Shown: piece after piece, positions 1 to 11,630 of the stretch
How positions within the stretch are numbered: the stretch's first letter is position 1
Layout: every line of letters starts with the position of its first letter
Source: Nymphaea colorata
Lineage: Eukaryota; Streptophyta; Magnoliopsida; Nymphaeales; Nymphaeaceae
Direction: 5' to 3'
Length of the DNA: 64,000 bases
Assembly: GCF_008831285.2 (NCBI RefSeq)
Contig: NC_045145.1
Span: forward strand, 22,150,040 to 22,214,039
Notes under the pieces: model-generated
The model's database searches: none
Seen by the model: only the letters and a program-made list of their open reading frames with translations
What the model was told of the DNA's origin: nothing
Program-made: the position numbers and the translations under genes

Positions 1-443
1 TTGAAGGGCTAAAACATGCGTTGGGTTTGACCAGGTTGACTGATTCTGCAAGGCCTTTCACATTGATGACGAAGAATTCAACAGTCGATCCCGCGCTCCG
101 GTGAAGGCCCTCAAGTTCCTTGCCACAGCCCCAATAAACGATCGGTGTCTACTGCGGCAACATTGTCTTCTTAGTTTCTTTCTTGTTTCATGTCCTTCCG
201 CTAGCTAAGTCGTAGCAAGCAAGATTTTCTCTTAACAACATTCAAATTAACTAGTCAGTCTCCAACGTAGAGAAACGTTGGTGCTGCCATTAATTGGTGC
301 CGCCAAAACCTTTAAAAGTTCGTAGAAAAAGGGTGTAACCCATTCAACACGTCCAATTTGAAATCTGCAATTTCTACGTCATTGCTCATCATTGTCGATC
401 TTTCAGTCCCTACACGGCATGTACCAATCTTGTATTTTGGATC

Positions 444-452
444 TATAAATAG
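444..452 (+). promoter_or_regulatory. TATA box of first matrixin gene
   Basis: A TATAAATAG sequence lies about 80 bp before the start codon, which would put the transcription start near 475-485. The same box in the same setting precedes the second copy. The upstream block from about 138 is conserved between the two copies, so the promoter was duplicated with the gene. Confidence 0.65.
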
Positions 453-533
453 CTGCCACCATATGCACCAGACATTGTACAAATCTCTCTAGTAAGAGGT
501 TAATTAGGAGGTTCTGCAGTAAGTGCCTTAGTC

Positions 534-1469
534 ATGGGTTGCAGTACATTCATTGTGGCAATTCTTGTGTTGGTTTCCCTTCATGGTGCTAGCTGCCGGA
601 TGTTGGCTGCTGACGCCGGCAAGGAGAGGTATGTCCGGGCAGACCTCAGCCAGCTCACCGGTTGCCGGCGTGGGCAAAATCAGGCTGGGCTTGCCTCCCT
701 GAAGCGATACTTGAATCATTTTGGTTACCTCGACAGCGAGGGAGCCGATGAGTTCTCAGATGAATTTAACGAGGATCTCGAGGCTGCACTCAGGACGTAC
801 CAGCTGAATTTCAATCTGAACGCCAGCGGAGTCCTGGACGAGCCCACGGTGCAGAAGCTTATCCAGCCCAGATGCGGTGTCTCTGACATTGTCAATGGCA
901 CCAACTTGATGAAGTCCGGCCGCCACCGGCACATCCCCGGAGTCGGCCATTTCGTCATGCATTATGCATTCTTTGCCGGCATGCCCCGGTGGCCGGATTC
1001 TCAGCGTAATCTCAAGTACACCTTCTCTACCGACAATCAGCAATATGGAGCAGAGCAGCTGAGGTCCGTCTTCTCTGCGGCGTTCGCCAAGTGGGCAGCA
1101 GTGTCGCCGTTCCAATTCGCTGAAGCCTCTGATGGCGAAGTAGCCGATCTAGAGCTTGCTTTTTACAGCGGAGATCATGGGGACGGCCGTCCCTTCGATG
1201 GGCCGGGTACCGTCCTTGCACATGCGTTTGCGCCTACAAATGGAAGGCTTCATTTCGATGCCGATGAGGCCTGGCTGCCTGACGCTACCGGGACAAACGG
1301 AATGGATCTCGAATCGGTGGCAGTCCACGAAATCGGCCATCTTCTTGGGCTCGGCCATTCTGCGGACATAAATGCGATCATGTATCCGTCAATTGGCGCT
1401 GGAGTGAGGAAGGTGGACCCGAATTCCGACGATGTTCAAGGGATCCAAGTGCTTTATGGCTCTAAGTAA
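534..1469 (+). CDS. Plant matrix metalloproteinase (matrixin, family M10A), copy 1
   Basis: A single-exon gene for a 311-aa secreted zinc endopeptidase. Residues 1-21 form a hydrophobic signal peptide ending near Cys21. A peptidoglycan-binding-like prodomain follows and ends in the cysteine switch PRCGVSD (112-118), whose Cys would hold the catalytic zinc in the latent enzyme. The catalytic motif HEIGHLLGLGH (265-275) supplies the three zinc-binding histidines and Glu266. Met283 in AIMYPS is the Met-turn. His215, Asp217, His230 and His240 fit the structural zinc site. There is no haemopexin domain, as is usual in plants. The protein stops right after the catalytic domain, so it lacks the GPI-anchor tail common in plant MMPs and is probably freely secreted into the apoplast. 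The start at 534 is the first ATG after the TATA box. The precise substrate is unknown. Confidence 0.95.
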   Translation: MGCSTFIVAILVLVSLHGASCRMLAADAGKERYVRADLSQLTGCRRGQNQAGLASLKRYLNHFGYLDSEGADEFSDEFNEDLEAALRTYQLNFNLNASGVLDEPTVQKLIQPRCGVSDIVNGTNLMKSGRHRHIPGVGHFVMHYAFFAGMPRWPDSQRNLKYTFSTDNQQYGAEQLRSVFSAAFAKWAAVSPFQFAEASDGEVADLELAFYSGDHGDGRPFDGPGTVLAHAFAPTNGRLHFDADEAWLPDATGTNGMDLESVAVHEIGHLLGLGHSADINAIMYPSIGAGVRKVDPNSDDVQGIQVLYGSK

Positions 1470-1588
1470 AACACCATTAGTGGACGTATCTGTTGGATGA
1501 AATGATGAAGAAGTACGCTGAGAAGATATATAGTTCACGATAGGCCAATTTGTTACTTGTTTAAGTTGAAGGATTCAAGGGAAATGGG

Positions 1589-1700
1589 AATAAAAAGTTG
1601 GTTCCATTGGTGTCTTATAGCGTGTCTTGTTCCACATATGTCGAGTGGGCTCGTATGGATCATGTCCCCTTTTCTGTATTTATAATAAGTTCATTTGTTG
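1589..1700 (+). terminator. Likely 3' end and polyadenylation region of copy 1
   Basis: An AATAAA hexamer sits at 1589-1594, about 120 bp after the stop codon. A T-rich stretch follows with a second A-rich signal near 1680. The same block follows copy 2 near 5985-6070. Inferred from motif and conservation only. Confidence 0.45.
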
Positions 1701-1739
1701 TTTTCTAGTGTTGCCTTCATTCATATAAGTTCTCAAGGT

Positions 1740-2442
1740 TGGATAAAACATCACTAATTTTCAAATCTATCCAACTTCAAAACCTAAAAGTTATGAAGGA
1801 GTGTTTTTCTTGTTTGAATGAATGACTGAAGTTCCCAAAACACAAATGCACTTCAGTGTAATTATTTGAAAACCCAGTTTTAAACATGTTTGGGATGTTT
1901 TGACGAAACTCTTTTATCACAAACTGAAAAACCTGCCCCTTCGTCGCCCCTCTGAATACACGAACTCGTTTCTAAAAACTACTTAAAAATCATGCTTCAT
2001 GAAACCCATTTTAAACAAAATCTATCCAAGGGTGTCACGAATGGAGCAAGATTTTTCTTTTTCTTTTTTTTTTTTCTTTTGAGGGCCGAATAGTATTTTT
2101 CAAAATTTGTAGAGGGCCAAGTAACATTTTTTAAAACTTTTGCATGGTCCAAATTAAAAATTTTAAAAGATATAAGCATAATTTTTTTTTCCTGAAAAAT
2201 AATTTTTGGGGTGGGGGGTGTTAGGAGGGGATGGATTCTCTCCACCCCATAAGTGTCATCTAAATGCTGCCTAAAAGGCTGTGCAGAAATAACAAGGTAA
2301 GGGCACAACTGATACCTTCTATATCATGTTCCAAAAACTGCTTATATATAATCTATAAAAAGAATCTTTTTTATTATTTTTTGTATAATTAGTTGGTTTA
2401 AGATAATTAATGAATGCTTATGAGGAGACATTGCAACTTGCC

Positions 2443-2487
<45 letters not shown>

Positions 2488-2823
2488 ACAAAGGAGATTA
2501 ATTTAAGAACCCTAACTCACTGCTCTTTCTTTTTTTTTTTGTTCTGATCACTCATATGCCAGCTTTTTCTTTCTCCTCTTTCTTTTTCATAACTATCTTC
2601 ACCACTCTAAGAGTGGTGCATTCTAAGGAGAGAAGGGAACTCGGAATTCATTGTAAATATTTTGAGATTGTGATGGCATGTCTGTAATCAGATTATTAAT
2701 TTCATAAGAAAATAGCTCTTCCTTAATGGTGATTTTTTTCATAACCCCGATGGTGTCCGGTGGATAACAGGAACATTACAAATGGAAAACTGAGTGTGCA
2801 TCCATGGACACAAGCACACACAC

Positions 2824-2855
<32 letters not shown>

Positions 2856-4397
2856 GTAAATATATATATATAGAGAGAGAGAGAGAGAAATTAGTAAAAT
2901 TAAACTAGACACCCAGGTCAGAAATAAAAACCAAACCCTTTGATTTTTGAAATGTTTTTTTTTTTTTTGGCAATTTAACCTTATTGATATGATCTTCAGA
3001 ATGGGTTGATGCAAAAAATATATTAAGTATATCATTTGTTAGAGTTTAATATTGTTTTTATAATAATAAAAAAAGTGAAAGACCCCCATAGCATGATAAT
3101 AAAGAAAACAACATTTTTTATTAAAACAACTTGAATCAAAGCATGTTCTATATCAAATGGTTTTAATAAGCATATTAAGATAATTATGTTTTATTTAAAA
3201 TAATTTTTTAACAAAAAAACTAAAGGATCTGGTTTGTATCCTGTAACTATAACTATGTGTCGGGTTTTTACCAATCTCTCTCTCTATTTAAGGAAGAAAA
3301 CAATTAACTTAATATACGCTTCTCATCATATTACTCTTAAGATGTAGGGTTAGATTGTAAAAAAATTATTTATTTACTTTATAACATCTCGTTTTTGCCT
3401 CTTACCCAGGTGGTCTGCTTTTTACCAACTTTCTTATGTATTCAAAGGTCTGATAACATTAATTTTGACGTCTTTCACAAGTTTAGCAGAAGCAATCATA
3501 TGTTTGCAAGGAAAACCATAAAATATATTTTATTAAGCATTAAATTAAGGTCAAGAGTCTTGAGGAATGGACGTCTTTCAAAAGTTTGGCAGAATTAATG
3601 CTATGTTTGCAATTAAAATCATAAAATGTATTTTATTAAGGATTAAATTAAGGTAAAAAGTCTTAAGGATCGAAGGTCGTTAAATTTGATATATATATAT
3701 CGAAGGTCGTTAAATTTGATATATATATATATATATATACGTAGCAAGTTTTTAATATTTTGGTATCTACATGTTCCTAGATTGTCCAATTTCATATATA
3801 TATCGGAATTATTAAAAGAGTTAAATGGTCGAAGTGGCCAGAAGATGCTATTCGAAGTCTAGAGGGCCAACGAAGCAGTATAATTGTATATGTAACCACC
3901 AATAGGGAACTTTATTAGCCACTTCAGATCGCGGTCTTCAGCCCATAAACGTCATTGAGGGCTACCGATCGGACAGCAACAGAACAGCACCATTAATGAG
4001 GATGCTGGGAGGAGGTGTGCTCCGCATCGATAACCAGGACGCGGGAAGCAAAGTCAGTCTTTGGTCGGTCAGTGCTGGAGGACGTTGGTCTCTTGACGTC
4101 GCTGGACGTCTTTCGCAAGTCTAGCAGAATTGATTATATCTTTACCAGCAAAATCAGAACTTATATATACATATATGTATATACATATATCTGCAGTGGT
4201 GGACAGTGGCCGGATAGCCAACATTTCAAAATTGGTTGTTAGAAAAAAACAAAAAATCATTATTAAAGTCACCATAAGCTGTCATTATATCAAAAACCAT
4301 AGATAATATCACTTACTATTTTTTTACTGATAAATTTTAAATCTTAAGCATTTTGTTTAACTAAAACATATTGTTTTTCTCCAATCGAACGTATTCG
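1740..4397. repeat. Intergenic DNA with microsatellites and short tandem repeats
   Basis: No gene is supported here. Contents: a CT/CA compound microsatellite at about 2442-2490; a CT/TA/GA compound microsatellite at about 2820-2888; a roughly 103-bp unit repeated in tandem at about 3468-3670 (each copy starts with ACGTCTTTC), with further diverged copies near 4107, 6440 and 9308; and a short duplication running into an AT repeat at 3676-3740. Part of 3290-3430 resembles 61500-61640, so it is a dispersed repeat. Confidence 0.6.
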
Positions 4398-4625
4398 AAT
4401 GTTTAAATCTACATGACAATAAACTATCGGTGTCTACTGAGGCAACATTGTCTTCTTAGTTTCGTTCTTGGTTTCATGTCCTTCCGCTAGCTAAGTCGCA
4501 GCATGCATGACAATGTTTAAATCTACATGACAATAAACTATCGGTGTCTACTGAGGCAACATTGTCTTCTTAGTTTCGTTCTTGGTTTCATGTCCTTCCG
4601 CTAGCTAAGTCGCAGCATGCATGAC
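4398..4625. repeat. Tandem duplication of 114 bp upstream of copy 2
   Basis: Positions 4398-4511 and 4512-4625 are essentially identical 114-bp units. Each contains the conserved upstream block (CATTGTCTTCTTAG through CCGCTAGCTAAGTCG) that occurs once before copy 1 at about 138-225. The second metalloproteinase promoter therefore carries this block twice. Confidence 0.85.
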
Positions 4626-4838
4626 TTTCTCTTAACAACATCACATTAACTAGTCAGCCTCCAGCGTAGAGAACTATTGGTGCCGCCATTAATTCTGGAT
4701 CAACGAAACCTTTAAGAGTTCGTAGAAAAAAGGTGTAACCCATTCAACACGTCGAATCCACAATTTCTAGGTCATTGCTCATCATTGTCGATCGTTCAGC
4801 ACCTACACGGCAAGTACCAATCTTGTATTTTTTTTATC

Positions 4839-4847
4839 TATAAATAG
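4839..4847 (+). promoter_or_regulatory. TATA box of second matrixin gene
   Basis: TATAAATAG lies about 93 bp before the start codon of copy 2. It sits in the same context as the box of copy 1, with a small insertion between box and ATG. Confidence 0.65.
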
Positions 4848-4939
4848 CCGATCCCATGCTCCCACCATATGCACCAGACATTGTACAAATCTCTCTAGTA
4901 AGAGGTTAATTAGGAGGTTCTGCAGTAAGTCCCTTGGTC

Positions 4940-5875
4940 ATGGGTTGCAGTACATTCATTGTGGCAACTTTTGTGCTGGTTTCCGTTCATGGTGCTAGCT
5001 GCCGGATGTTGGCTGCTGACGCCGGCAAGGAGAGGTATGTCCGGGCAGACCTCAGCCAGCTCACCGGTTGCCGGCGTGGGCAAAATCAGGCTGGGCTTGC
5101 CTCCCTGAAGCGATACTTGAATCATTTTGGTTACCTCGACAGCGAGGGAGCCGATGAGTTCTCAGATGAATTTAACGAGGATCTCGAGGCTGCACTCAGG
5201 ACGTACCAGCTGAATTTCAATCTGAACACCAGCGGAGTCCTGGACGAGCCCACGGTGCAGAAGCTTATCCAGCCCAGATGCGGTGTCTCTGACATTGTCA
5301 ATGGCACCAACTTGATGAAGTCCGGCCGCCACCGGCACATCCCCGGAGTCGGCCATTTCGTCATGCATTATGCATTCTTTGCCGGCATGCCCCGGTGGCC
5401 GGATTCTCAGCGTAATCTCAAGTACACCTTCTCTACCGACAATCAGCAATATGGAGCAGAGCAGCTGAGGTCCGTCTTCTCTGCGGCGTTCGCCAAGTGG
5501 GCAGCAGTGTCGCCGTTCCAATTCGCTGAAGCCTCTGATGGCGAAGTAGCCGATCTAGAGCTTGCTTTTTACAGCGGAGATCATGGGGACGGCCGTCCCT
5601 TCGATGGGCCGGGTACCGTCCTTGCACATGCGTTTGCGCCTACAAATGGAAGGCTTCATTTCGATGCCGATGAGGCCTGGCTGCCTGACGCTACCGGGAC
5701 AAACGGAATGGATCTCGAATCGGTGGCAGTCCACGAAATCGGCCATCTTCTTGGGCTCGGCCATTCTGCGGACATAAATGCGATCATGTATCCGTCAATT
5801 GGCGCTGGAGTGAGGAAGGTGGACCCGAATTCCGACGATGTTCAAGGGATCCAAGTGCTTTATGGCTCTAAGTAA
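4940..5875 (+). CDS. Plant matrix metalloproteinase (matrixin, family M10A), copy 2
   Basis: A 311-aa single-exon paralogue of the gene at 534-1469. I see only four residue differences: positions 10, 11 and 16 in the signal peptide and Ala97 to Thr in the prodomain. The cysteine switch PRCGVSD, the zinc motif HEIGHLLGLGH and the Met-turn are unchanged, so the mature catalytic domain appears identical. The start is ATG at 4940, the same position as in copy 1; an in-frame TTG six bases upstream is not a eukaryotic start. The near identity extends through promoter, 5' leader and 3' region, so this is a recent tandem duplication or a pair kept alike by gene conversion. The promoter differs by the 114-bp duplication, so expression could differ even though the enzyme does not. 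Confidence 0.95.
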   Translation: MGCSTFIVATFVLVSVHGASCRMLAADAGKERYVRADLSQLTGCRRGQNQAGLASLKRYLNHFGYLDSEGADEFSDEFNEDLEAALRTYQLNFNLNTSGVLDEPTVQKLIQPRCGVSDIVNGTNLMKSGRHRHIPGVGHFVMHYAFFAGMPRWPDSQRNLKYTFSTDNQQYGAEQLRSVFSAAFAKWAAVSPFQFAEASDGEVADLELAFYSGDHGDGRPFDGPGTVLAHAFAPTNGRLHFDADEAWLPDATGTNGMDLESVAVHEIGHLLGLGHSADINAIMYPSIGAGVRKVDPNSDDVQGIQVLYGSK

Positions 5876-6565
5876 AACACCACTAGTGGACGTATCTGTT
5901 GGATGAAATGATGAAGATACATAGTTCACGATAGGCCAACTTGTTACTTATTTAAGTTAGATGATTCAAGGGCAATGGGAATAAAATGTCGGTTCCATAT
6001 GTTCCACATTTGTCGAGTGGGCTCGTATTGATCATGTCCCCTTTTCTGTATTTATAATAAGTTCCTTTGTTGTTTTCTAGTGTTGCCTTCATTCATATAA
6101 GGTCTCAAGGCTCAAGAACCACATGTTATTCGAAGGAACGATTAGTTATCAAGTAGCGCTTCTCTAATTTGAATGAATAACTGGCGTTCCCAAAAGCATA
6201 TCTACATCATCATAACACTGCTTCTGAAGATGGTAATGAATTGTGTCTTGGATGATGAAAGTGTTGCATTGTCATGACCCCAAGTGTACTTCGTTTTATT
6301 GGTAGCACTTGTTCTACCAAACACTAAGCTGCTGTTTGGATGACAGCTTAAAATTAAAGATTGGAGGCCTCAAGACCCACTGTAGACATGTTTGGGTGAT
6401 GTTTTGACGAAACTCATTTTTCACGAACAGAAAATTAAACCTGTCATATGCTTGCAAAGAAAATCAGAAAATATATTTTATTAAGGATTAAATTAAGTCA
6501 AGAGCTCTCATAAGGATCGAAGGTCATTAGGTTATATATTTATTTATTTATATTTTATGTATTTC

Positions 6566-6601
<36 letters not shown>

Positions 6602-8194
6602 ATTTTGTAAGATACTTATATCTACATATATATTCCTATACTGACCTATTACGTATCGGAATTATTAATAGAATTAAAATAGTACTCGAAGTTGCCGGCA
6701 GATATTGATCGAAGACTAGACGACCAAACAAGCAGTGAAATTCTATTTGTAACCAAGAATTACGGAACTTTATTGGTCACTTTTAGATCGTCGTTTTCAG
6801 CCTATATACATCAGGCGTGTTATATACACCATCCTATGTAATGATCATAATGCTCTATGTCATAAAAGGATGATCTTTCTTCAGATAAAAACAGTAACGA
6901 AATGTTAAGGTAGCGTTTGGATGAACTCCATGAAAAAATGGTTTTGTCAAAACCTGATTTTCGTGTTTGGATAACATGACAAAAATCAGGCTTTCACTCT
7001 TTAAAACCTGGTTTTTGTTTGGATGACTTAAAATGGGTTTTGGAGGTACTTTAAAAATTGAATGCAGCTGAACGGTTCCCAGACAACTTACTTCACCCAC
7101 AAATAATATGTAGACATCTTAAATAACACACAGTGAATCTTTATCCCTTCCCCACCATTCTCACTTATCGGTAATTTCTCATTAATTTTTATGTAGTATT
7201 TGCATGCTTTGGTTCAAACTGGTTTTATAAAAAGATTAATGATTTTTTACCATTAAATCCTTAATTATTAAAGCCGTTAGTTTTTAATTCCCCACAAGAC
7301 ATAGCTCAGGGTGAAAAACTGCCTTATAATATAATTTAACTCACTATATCTATCATTAGGTAATATACCTGTATGTAAAGCCAATGCTGCCGTGCGCCGG
7401 ACGGCTGTCAGATGGATACAATTTTAAAATCTGCCGTTAAAAAAAAACAAAAATCATCGTTAAAGCCACGATAAACTGTCATTACATCATAAACCACGCA
7501 TGAATACTAACAATTATACTCATTTAGTTACAAATTTTAAAATTTAACTAGCGCAATATCCGATATATGGCAGCTTTGAATTCCTCATTGTAAATATGTT
7601 TCACTGATCTAAACTCAAGAAAGTTGTATCTTGAGAGACAGGAAATAGCAGCAAGTTTGAATCGAGAAAAAGAGAGAGATGTTTAACTAAAACATGCTGT
7701 TTTTTTTATCACAAATCGAATGTATTCGAATGCTTAAATCTACGTGACAATAATAAAAAAAATGCAGGCATGTCTATATAATTCGAAGTTAACTACTTTT
7801 TATGAACATGTACTATCAAGCTGATTAGCATCCCAGCTCTCACGCACCATGGAGATGTTGAAAGCTACATGATAATAGAAATTAGCAGAAATGAGATGCT
7901 CAAATTGGACTTGTAACTAATGGTCTTTGCTTTTGCGGCTTATAAAATTCGATTCACAGGATTTCCTTAATGAGTTAATTTGTGCATTAATCAAGTACAT
8001 TATACTGGATATATTGAGAAAATAAAAGAAAAATAAGGAAGCACTTGTAAGAGGCATATGAATTTGGAAGTCATATAATCTGAAGGATGTATTAATGTAT
8101 ATATATAACACTTGAATATTTTACATATTTCATCCCGGCCGGCCATTTTCTACATCAAGCTGACCATTCAGTCAGCCAGCATTCAAGCAGAAAG
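5876..8194. repeat. Rest of tandem unit B, no gene
   Basis: No coding region is supported. About 5876-6110 repeats the 3' flank of copy 1. An AT microsatellite lies at about 6570-6599. Blocks at about 6440-6540, 6660-6810 and 7395-7760 match unit A. A segment at about 6905-7050 has several GTTTGGAT motifs typical of short plant transposons, but I cannot define its ends. Confidence 0.5.
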
Positions 8195-9205
8195 TTGAAA
8201 GACTAAACATGCGTCGGGTCTACCAGAGTGACTAATTCTGCAACGCGTTTCACATTGATGACGAAGAATTCAACCATCGATCACGCTCTCTGGTCACGGC
8301 AGCCAGGTTCCTTTCCATTACTTGAAAAGGACCACAACAACAATGAATGATTAGGTTTCACATTGAGTGTGAGTACATTAATGTCTTGTTAAGTTCCAGC
8401 TTCCAGCTTCGTTTCCTTCTGCGGGTTAAGTCGCTGCATAGTTAGTAGCATCGAGACCAGTCGGTCTCGAAAATAGACAAATATTGGTGCCTCCATTTAA
8501 AGATTTAAAATCGTATAAAGAGAGTATAACCCATTCAACACGTCCAATTTGGGGTCTAAGTAGCTTATCATTGTCATGGGCAGAGTCAAAGTCAGGAAGT
8601 AGTTTTCATGATGCCAACCGAATTATGGTTTCATAATTTTGACAGAAGCTGAAATATATATCATTTTTAAAATTTTTATATTAGATATATTAATTTTTTT
8701 TAAATTTATACGTATTTTTTTGACAAAATTTTTTGAAAGGAGGCCAGGGTCCTTGCCGGACCCTCCTTGGCTCCTCTGATGACAATTCCTTTTAAATATA
8801 AGAAGGTCGTCGTAACACTAAGAGTGAGTGGAATGCACAAGACGCAGCCGACATGCACAAAAAAAAAAGTGAGACTAAAGTATTTTGAGCATTTTTTTAA
8901 TGCACATTTTGGTCTTTTAATTTTTGATTATTTTATCATAAAACTTTCTTTTTCACTATTCTGATCATTACACTATATATGTGTGTGGGTGTGTGTGTCC
9001 TTTAGTTGAGAAATAGCTGCACCACTGGTTTCAAAACATTCATTGCCGCAATTATTTTGCTGGTTGCTCTTCATGGTGCTAGCTGCCGGATTCTGGCTGC
9101 TGACAACGGTAAGCAAGGCCAATGTCCGGTAAGACCTCAGCCAGCTCACCGGTAGTTAAAATAAGGCTGCATTTGCCTCCCCAAAGCGATACTTCAAATG
9201 TAAAC
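8195..9205 (+). pseudogene. Third, truncated matrixin unit (5' relic)
   Basis: The stretch 8195-8580 matches the far upstream region of copy 1 (1-390). After about 420 bp of unrelated inserted DNA, 9003-9205 matches the 5' leader and the first part of the coding region. The start codon is lost (the aligned triplet at about 9024 reads ACT), and the signal-peptide and early prodomain region carries several indels and an in-frame stop. Homology ends shortly after the GCGATACTT segment, before the cysteine switch, so no catalytic domain remains. It is a dead older member of the array. Confidence 0.85.
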
Positions 9206-11533
9206 ACAAGTGACCTTTAACGAAGCATCAGTCATCATGGAAAATCATCTCTTGACAAACGTAAACGAGCTCAATCTTTTCTTGGAGTTATTTCATCTCG
9301 AGAATGGCCGTCTTTCACAAGTCTAACCATACTGATCAGATAGTGAGAAATTTTAAAATCAGAAAATGTGCAAAACTTAGGGATGTCAACACATTGGATT
9401 TGAATGTCTTCTTTACTTATTTAAAACTAAATATGAATCTGAATTCATTTGGATATTTATTTAAAATTAAGTCTATATCCTGTTGGAGGTACCCATTTCC
9501 TAAATCCAAATCTAATCCGACTTTTAGTTGGACGTTAAACTGCTTTCTATATCCGACTTTTTTGAAGTAGTTTGGTTAGATGTCCGGTCTGAATCCGACT
9601 AGTTGACATCTAAAAATCAAGAGTCTTAAGAATAACGGGTCATCAAATTCGAACGACGAATGCAGATCAACATTTTTTAATATTCCAATATCCTTTTGAG
9701 TACTTTTTTTTTCATCTTTATAAAAAATTTCTTTTTTTTTATTAAACGGGGGCTTTTTTTATTGTTTACCATACTGACGCACTTTATTTTTGTGTGACAC
9801 CAATAGCGCGCATTTTGTTCTGTTAGAGGTCTTTTTTTCTTTTGCATAAGGGTATTTTTGTCTTTTTTTAAAAAAAAAAGTTAACCTTTTTCCCTCTTCC
9901 AATTAAGGGGCATTTCTATCTTTTGCTCCTATTGTTTACGTTCGTCAAGCTACAGTACCTACGGATTGAGTCCCTTCTTTTGTAGTAATTTTGTTTAGTC
10001 AGAGTTATATGCTACTTGTTGAGTTCAACAAATTACATATATATGCTATGTCACCAAGATGGGTGGTGTTGTGGGTGCCGGCATATCTCAAAACATTTAA
10101 GTGTGGCGGTGCGACGAGAATATTTATTATTATTATTAATTTATTATTATAATATATTAATAATATAAAATTTGTTTAAAAAACCCCAAAAATAAATTGA
10201 AATGAACGTGGTGTGGTTTGGGTACGCACCCACGTCGCATCGATGCAGGTACCTTTTCTTTTCTGCCGCAGAAAGACCCAACCCAAGCCATGGCAATTAC
10301 CGGGCACGGATAGTTCGACGATCCAACTATATGTTTCCAGATCAACCTAAAAAGAAAAAATATCTATATTTCATAAAAAAATCAATTAAAAAAGGCTCAT
10401 TCAAATGCGATCCCCAAAACAAAGGTCATCAACTGCAGTTAGGACGAGTTTTGGTGCACCCAGTAGCATGTGGGCTGGTGTGGCAACACCAATCCTTGAA
10501 AATTTTTATTAGGAAGGAGGAGATAGACCAGGTTCAGCTAGATATGGTGCCCACATCAATGCCCCATAGGCACTCAAACCCATTAAGGTAAGCGCCCCTT
10601 TGATAAAAATTTCTGGCTCCTACACCCAAGACATTCAAGCTTATTTCGTTTATTTTGATTTATTTTTTGTACATTTTTATCATTAAAACTCAAAACATAA
10701 TGTTTAGAGACCCTTCAAAAAGCAATAAACTGAGGCCTCGTTCAACGTTTAGGACACTAGATAAACTCAGCCAAACTCACACTTGGGGGTAGCTTATTCA
10801 ACATTCAAGCCCTAGCTAATGGCATGCAGCAGACACGCAAACATACATATATATATATATGGAAATCGAATGGCGACTCTAGTTTTGTAAAATCACTTAG
10901 CCTTCTAACCAAAACCGTCAGATTCAATATGATGGACAGTTTAAAAAAAATAAGGAGAAAAGCTGATGAGCATTTTCATCGTCTAGTATTAGTTCGCACA
11001 TTTTTTTCCTTGTTTTATATCACTATCCACTTGCTTCGGATGGACGAGCCTGGTTAAATGTTAAATAGCTTAGTGACTCTAGATAATTAAAATCACCATT
11101 CACTATATATATATATATATATATTCTTGGGACTCTCTAATGTGATTAGGTCTCAGATGCAGGTAATTGGAACCGAATATCCACATTTCTTCTTAATAAA
11201 ATTGATTAATATATGTGAGGGCATTACCATCCTCAATTAGCAGGATTTTAAATACCATGTTAGGATGGATAAAAGGTGTAGGAAGAAGGAGCATATATAG
11301 ATCCTCTACACTTAAATGTGGGCAATAAATTACACGGGAACCTTCTGCTAGGTGCACTTAATGGGTGCCGAAGGCTTTGAATCGGTGAACTACGGTGCAT
11401 TTGAATATTGCCTTGGATAGTGCTTTTTGGGCCTTACTGTAGGACGACATCAGATCCAAACTCAATCCACCAGGGATCTCATCTCACCGCCAAAAAGCGT
11501 CCTGACTTCTTCGGTAAATGCACCACTGAAGAC
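9206..11533. other. Gene-poor intergenic DNA
   Basis: I see no convincing gene. There is a diverged copy of the dispersed ACGTCTTTC repeat near 9308, T-rich low-complexity DNA at about 9690-9900, and AT microsatellites near 10846-10862 and 11103-11125. A 129-codon open frame at 10202-10591 has no recognisable domain and a low-complexity lysine-rich middle, so I do not call it. Confidence 0.4.
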
Positions 11534-11630
11534 TAGGGCTGAACACGAGCCGAGTCGAGCCGAGCTCAGTCAGCTCGAACTCGGCTCGACTAAGTAATAC
11601 ACGAGCTCGACTCGGCTCGAGCTCGAATGT

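Larger units (their letters stand above)
1..4397 (+). repeat. Tandem unit A of the metalloproteinase array
   Basis: First of three related units. Its start (about 1-100) matches 8195-8285, its promoter and gene (about 138-1740) match 4430-6110, and its distal part (about 3820-4420) matches 6660-7760. The shared distal blocks include the stretch ending in a short run around GTATTCGAATG followed by TTAAATCTAC. Unit A carries extra DNA between about 2000 and 3300 that unit B lacks. Boundaries are approximate because they were judged by eye. Confidence 0.75.

Noticed and set aside
2820-2888. CT/TA/GA palindromic microsatellite as a possible terminator or cruciform signal
   Set aside because: Simple-sequence expansion is enough to explain it; no neighbouring gene end.
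4934-4939. An upstream in-frame TTG as start of matrixin copy 2
   Set aside because: Nuclear plant genes start at ATG; the aligned ATG at 4940 corresponds exactly to the start of copy 1.
10202-10591. 129-codon open frame on the plus strand
   Set aside because: No domain, lysine-rich low-complexity middle, no conserved splice or promoter context; most likely chance.
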